Origin: Caprella mutica
Lineage: Eukaryota > Arthropoda > Malacostraca > Amphipoda > Caprellidae
DNA length: 64,000 nucleotides
Reading direction: 5' to 3'
Assembly (NCBI GenBank): GCA_947561585.1
Contig: CANNZV010000858.1
Location: 1 to 64,000, forward strand
Shown here: piece after piece, positions 59,678-64,000 of the stretch
Numbering within the stretch: the stretch's first letter is position 1
How the letters are laid out: each line of letters opens with the position of its first letter
Program-made: the position numbers and the translations under genes
Notes under the pieces: model-generated
What the model saw: the letters and a program-made list of their open reading frames with translations, nothing else
Databases searched by the model: none
What the model was told of the DNA's origin: nothing

Positions 59678-60592
59678 AATAATTGTCAAGATAATATAAA
59701 TCAGACTAAAAGAAATAAGGATAACAAATCCGGAAAATACGCAAAAACATAAAACTCATGAGAAAAAGAAAACATTAGAAAAAAATTCTTATATAAGGAA
59801 TCCTATAAAAAATTCTGAAAAAATTCGAATAACCAAAATTCCAAATAACTCATTATCCATTTTTTTTTTAAATGTAATAAGGTTGAAAATATTGACAAAA
59901 AATTGTAGCCCGTTATATTTGCCAGGTGGGTGAGACACTATTGAATTTTTTTTTTAATTTGTATAATAGAAAATAATAACTGAAATCAAGATAACGAAAT
60001 TCGGAATAAAGAATATGGATTATTTTTGTGGATAAAATCGAAAGACAAAATATCTGAATAATTGGAAAAAATTCGGGTAATAAAAATTAGGATAAAAATT
60101 CTGAATAAAAAAGTGATCTCTTTACTTCAACGGTCAAAAAAATAGTACCGAAGTAATCAGGCAAAATTTTAATAACGTAAAAGTAAATCAACATAGCACT
60201 CTAATTACAACATCTTATGTTTTCTAACGGTTTGTAAATATGATATACATGTTGATTAATATAACAGGCTCTGTAAAACTTTAATTTCTTATTCTGATAT
60301 CGAATTTATTATTCTTCATTATTCAAGATGGACAAAATGGGAGACAAAAATTATTCCACTGCATGATATCAAGAGAAAATACGCAAGGTGTAATCAAGTG
60401 GACAAAACTAAACGATCTTTTTGGAGATAAAATGATATGCAAAGATTGAAATGCCATCTTGATATTTGTGTAAAGAAGTGAATTATGTGACCAGTTTCAA
60501 TGCAAATACTTTAATAAACATTGCAACAAAATATATTCAAAGGTTTCAATACGAAAAGAATAGCTTTTCTTATAGTCTCGTACAGAACATAC

Positions 60593-61550
60593 GGTTCTAA
60601 GTATGTTCTACCCCGTGAAGTTCCACCACGATATATTCTACTCCAGTATATTATAGGTACCTTGGTTTATTAAAACCGGTATATTGTACCCCAGGTGTTT
60701 CGAGTTCACTCTATTGCTTTGTCTCTAAAGCGAGACACTTCTGTCCATCAAAACTAACATCAAACTAACTAATTAAAGTGCATCAGCTCGATGCACTTTA
60801 TTGTCTTAGCTATAAGTTTGTTGAAATAATGAGAAAATTATTCTCATCATTTTAGAAAAGGAATTTTTAAGACACTTAAGTGCATCGAACTGATGCACTT
60901 TAGTGCATCCAAACTATAGTTTAATGCACATAAGTGTCTCGTTTTAGAGACAAAGCCATAGAGTGAACTCAAAACACCTGGGTGCATCAGTTGGAGTTTT
61001 TTATTTTCTCAGTGTATATTCCACCTAGGTATATTCCACCTCGGTATATTCCACCTAGGTATATTCCACCTCGGTATATTCCACCTAGGTATATTCCACC
61101 TCGGTATATTCCACCTAGGTATATTCCACCTCGGTATATTCCACCTAGGTATATTCCACCTCGGTATATTCCACCTCGGTATATTCCACCTCGGTATATT
61201 CCACCTCGGTATATTCCATCTCGGTATATTCCACCCAGGTATATTCCACCCCGGTATATTCCACCCCGGTATATTCCACCTCGGTATATTCCATCTCGGT
61301 ATATTCCACCCAGGTATATTCCACCCAGGTATATTCCACCCAGGTATATTCCACCCAGGTATATTCCACCTAGGTATATTCCACCTCGGTAAATTCCACC
61401 CAGGTATATTCCACCCAGGTATATTCCACCTAGGTATATTCCACCTCGGTATATTCCACCTAGGTATATTCCACCTCGGTATATTCCACCTCGGTATATT
61501 CCACCCAGGTATATTCCACCCAGGTATATTCCACCCGGATAAATTGTACC
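60593..61550 (+). repeat. 15-bp array GGTATATTCCACCTC, interrupted by a MITE
   Basis: About 37 near-perfect units (60995-61545), plus diverged units at 60600-60688, lie on both sides of the MITE at 60689-60981. Codon-like periodicity (PPRYI) is an artefact of the 15-bp unit. The left edge, GGTTCTAAGTATG, resembles the foldback termini seen elsewhere, but no inverted partner was found. Confidence 0.88.
60689..60981. mobile_element. about 290-bp MITE with 49-bp inverted ends
   Basis: The left end, CAGGTGTTTCGAGTTCACTC (then tattgctttgtctctaaagcgagacactt), is inverted at the right end. Internal palindromes contain gtgcatc / gatgcac words. It splits the left edge of the 15-bp array. Confidence 0.7.
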
Positions 61551-61559
61551 CCTATGATA

Positions 61560-62690
61560 ATGCTTATTAGGATGACAGTAATATGTCTTTTTTTTATTGC
61601 ATATGTTTAATTACTGCGTAGCTATTAAAAATGACACAGACAAAATCCTGGACAATTGGACAATTTTTAAAGGTAGCTCAAGTAAATTGAAATTTCATCC
61701 TAATAGATAAAAATACAAATATTTATTTAAAGTTGAAACTGTAGTGATTCGGAAGAGGTGTGGAAGGGTCAGCTGGCAGAGACAACTCATTCATAGTCTT
61801 CGCTTTATGCTCACAATGAGCTGTTTTGGTCTCTAGGACAAAAAATCCCTTTGTCCGTAAAAAACAAATTTCAGACAGAAAAAGTAAATCAATGTTTTTC
61901 AGACCGTAAAAGTAAAAAGATAGAAAAGAGGATAATTTCCTAAAAATTCTATTAACTTTATTTAATAGAATATTAAACGAAAAAAATATAGTCCGTCATT
62001 TTGACGGGTGATACTCTATTATATATAATCAATATTGATTATAAATTCTGTTCTGTATATAAAAGTAATAACCAATTAAAGGATAACCAGATAATTCTTT
62101 CGGAAAATATATCTTGTTAATAAAATATATGAAATAATGATCTCAATTACCGTAGATTTCTGAAATACTGAAATTTCTCGCTGGGTTCTAGTTATTCAAA
62201 CTGTGATACTTAATTGATTATATCAACTAATCATAGTTTCTATAACGTTGATAATACCTGCTAGTTGACCTTCATTCAATGAATTATTTTTAAATATTCA
62301 ATAACGATCAATGCAATTCTATATTCCTTTTGTAATTTGCTTAGTTTCATTGTATTGAGTACTTTTTTAATTACATACAATTTAGTCAATTAAATGTTAG
62401 ACTGCAGAGTTAGCTCATTTAATGAAATTAAATAATGAGTTTTATAGATTGACATGCTGTTATTTCTATCTAGACAGTCTTTGCGATAGGTTAGCTCTGT
62501 GTTATTAGAAATGTAATTGAAAAGATTTATACTCACTAGAAATGTCCATATTTGGGTGATAGGAAATTAAAAATCATAGCGTTAAAGATTTTATAGATTG
62601 TTATCAGGCAACAGGTTTTTCTTTATCTTTTTTTTTCGAATGGTGGTATAGACAGATTTTTTACAACATTGAGTTTGAATTAGTTTTAGA
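61560..62690. other. AT-rich intergenic region, no gene seen
   Basis: No coding or transposase signature was recognised on either strand. Confidence 0.45.
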
Positions 62691-62699
62691 AGAGGAAAA

Positions 62700-63959
62700 G
62701 TGCCGCTGGGACAACTGCCACCTGGGCAATTGCCACACCCCGGACAATATTGCCACCCTAATGATTCTATTATTAGAGTTGTGATAATATGCTTTAAGTC
62801 ATAGATATTAAGAATATCATAGACGAGAAAAAATTGAATCATATTGAATTCTATATACCGGTGGTTTAAAATGAATCAATAGTGTTTAATCCTCTCCGTT
62901 TATAATATTTTTAGGATCTATGATTATGAGAGCATATTGTTACAACCCTAATTATTACTATCAGGATTCTTCAGTTGAAATTTTCCATAATTATCCTTTA
63001 TCAATTAATAATAATATATATAGAACTTTACTGGGTGAGATATTAATGATTTTATCAACTTATTGATCAAAATTCAATAATGTCGTATATAGATAGTGTT
63101 AATTAAACATATTTTCACAGTAAAATACTAATAACAGGTGTCATAGAATATAACCGGTTACTAGAACGGTAAGAAAAGTTTGAAAATCCATAATGAATAT
63201 GGCAAAAGGAGTTTGAAAAAAAAAATATGTAATACATCATTTGAGCGACTGATTTCAAAGAATGTAGATTACCATATATTAAATTATAAATATTTGCTTA
63301 ATAATGATAGCGGTAATAAAGGAAGAAATATTTAATTTATTATGGATATGATCAGTTGTATAATAGAAATATAGAGTGTGATGGAAAGGAATAGTATAAA
63401 AACAATACGTAATTTATTATATCACCAGTCGGATTAATTTATTCTATGATGAATGAATGAAGAAATTTGTATCTTAAAATGTGAATAATTAATGAATAAT
63501 CGTATTTCTATCTTTTAAGTTAAGAGGCCTGATCATATTTATTTGGGTGGCAATTGTCCGAGTGGCAATTGTCTGGGGGTGGCAATTGTCTGGGGGTGGC
63601 AATTGTCCGTGGGTGGCAATTGTCCGTGGGTGGCAATTATTGTCCGTGGGTGACAATTGTCCGTGGGTGGCAATTGTCCGGGTAGCAATTGTCAAGATGG
63701 TTATTGTCTGGGGTGGCAATTGTCCATGGGTGGCAATTGTCCGGGTAGCAATTGTCAAGATGGTTATTGTCTGGGGTGGCAATTGTCCGTGGGTGGCAAT
63801 TATCCGGGTAGCAATTGTCAAGATGGTTATTGTCTGGGGGTGGCAATTGGCCGTGGGTGGCAATTGTCCGTGGGTGGCAATTGTCAAGATGGTTATTGTC
63901 TGGGGGTGGCAATTGGCCGTGGGTAGCAATTGTCAACGGGTGGCAATTGTCCGGCCACG
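62700..63959. mobile_element. minisatellite-ended foldback, GGACAATTGCCACCC family, second copy
   Basis: A short left array (62704-62757) faces a long right array in reverse orientation (63544-63958). The right array contains a higher-order repeat with gattattgtctgg-type segments. The right terminus, CGTGGCCGGACAA (reverse complement), nearly equals that of 39724-40638. The inner sequence aggcctgatcatatttattt is shared with the inner arms there. No matching 9-bp flanks were found. Confidence 0.65.
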
Positions 63960-64000
63960 GGTGGGGCCATAGAAGATTAAGAGAGAAAGTTATGATAGGG

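Noticed and set aside
60982..61392. PPRYI-repeat frame
   Set aside because: Artefact of the 15-bp GGTATATTCCACCTC array; shadowed by an equally long reverse frame.
63489..63972. Several overlapping frames of about 90-146 residues
   Set aside because: All run through the GGACAATTGCCACCC array in different phases; not coding.

Overview
This window looks like eukaryotic, insect-type genomic DNA. It is AT-rich, has short exons with GT-AG introns, and carries a BEL/Pao LTR retrotransposon, Penelope-like, hAT, Tc1/mariner-like and piggyBac-like remnants and many minisatellites. The order cannot be fixed from sequence alone; a hemipteran-like genome is a guess. Only one kind of host gene is recognisable: two tandem minus-strand paralogues of an SLC17-type (sialin / inorganic phosphate cotransporter-like) MFS transporter, at 22715-31002 (copy A) and 36515-48916 (copy B). 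Each has 11 reconstructed exons. The nine internal exons have the same length in both copies, so they are clearly a local duplication. Copy B reads open for 504 codons. Copy A reads open for 508 codons, but the splice donor after exon 4 is missing and a 37-bp near-palindrome sits in its place.

Layout. 0-5 kb: two Penelope-like-derived elements with internal 20-bp minisatellites and 12-13-bp target duplications, a Tc1/IS630-like remnant and a piggyBac-like MITE. 5-8 kb: a minisatellite-ended foldback element and a 142-bp near-perfect palindrome. 9.2-19.9 kb: two inverted 16-bp satellite arrays split by an almost new BEL/Pao element (10103-18783). 21.7-22.3 kb: a 15-bp array. 22.7-31 kb: transporter A, with a foldback in its last intron and a pogo-like remnant in intron 9. 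31-36.5 kb: intergenic DNA with direct duplications. 36.5-48.9 kb: transporter B, with three foldbacks, a non-LTR retroelement remnant and MITEs in its introns. 49-64 kb: a gene-free repeat landscape (hAT remnant, 29-bp, 50-bp and 15-bp arrays, two more foldbacks, several MITEs).

The most unusual signal is a class of about 0.7-1.2-kb foldback elements. Each arm ends in a tandem array of 15-16-bp units. Each element has its own unit sequence, but the units share a skeleton (GG-A/T-A/C-AA-n-T-n-C-C). Four copies are flanked by exact 9-bp target duplications, one by a 10-bp direct repeat, and one by a decayed repeat. Their outer ends share a 13-nt terminus close to GGTGnCmGGAmAA. The 9-bp duplication and arrayed inverted ends suggest a MuDR/Foldback-like origin. 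No transposase for them is visible here.
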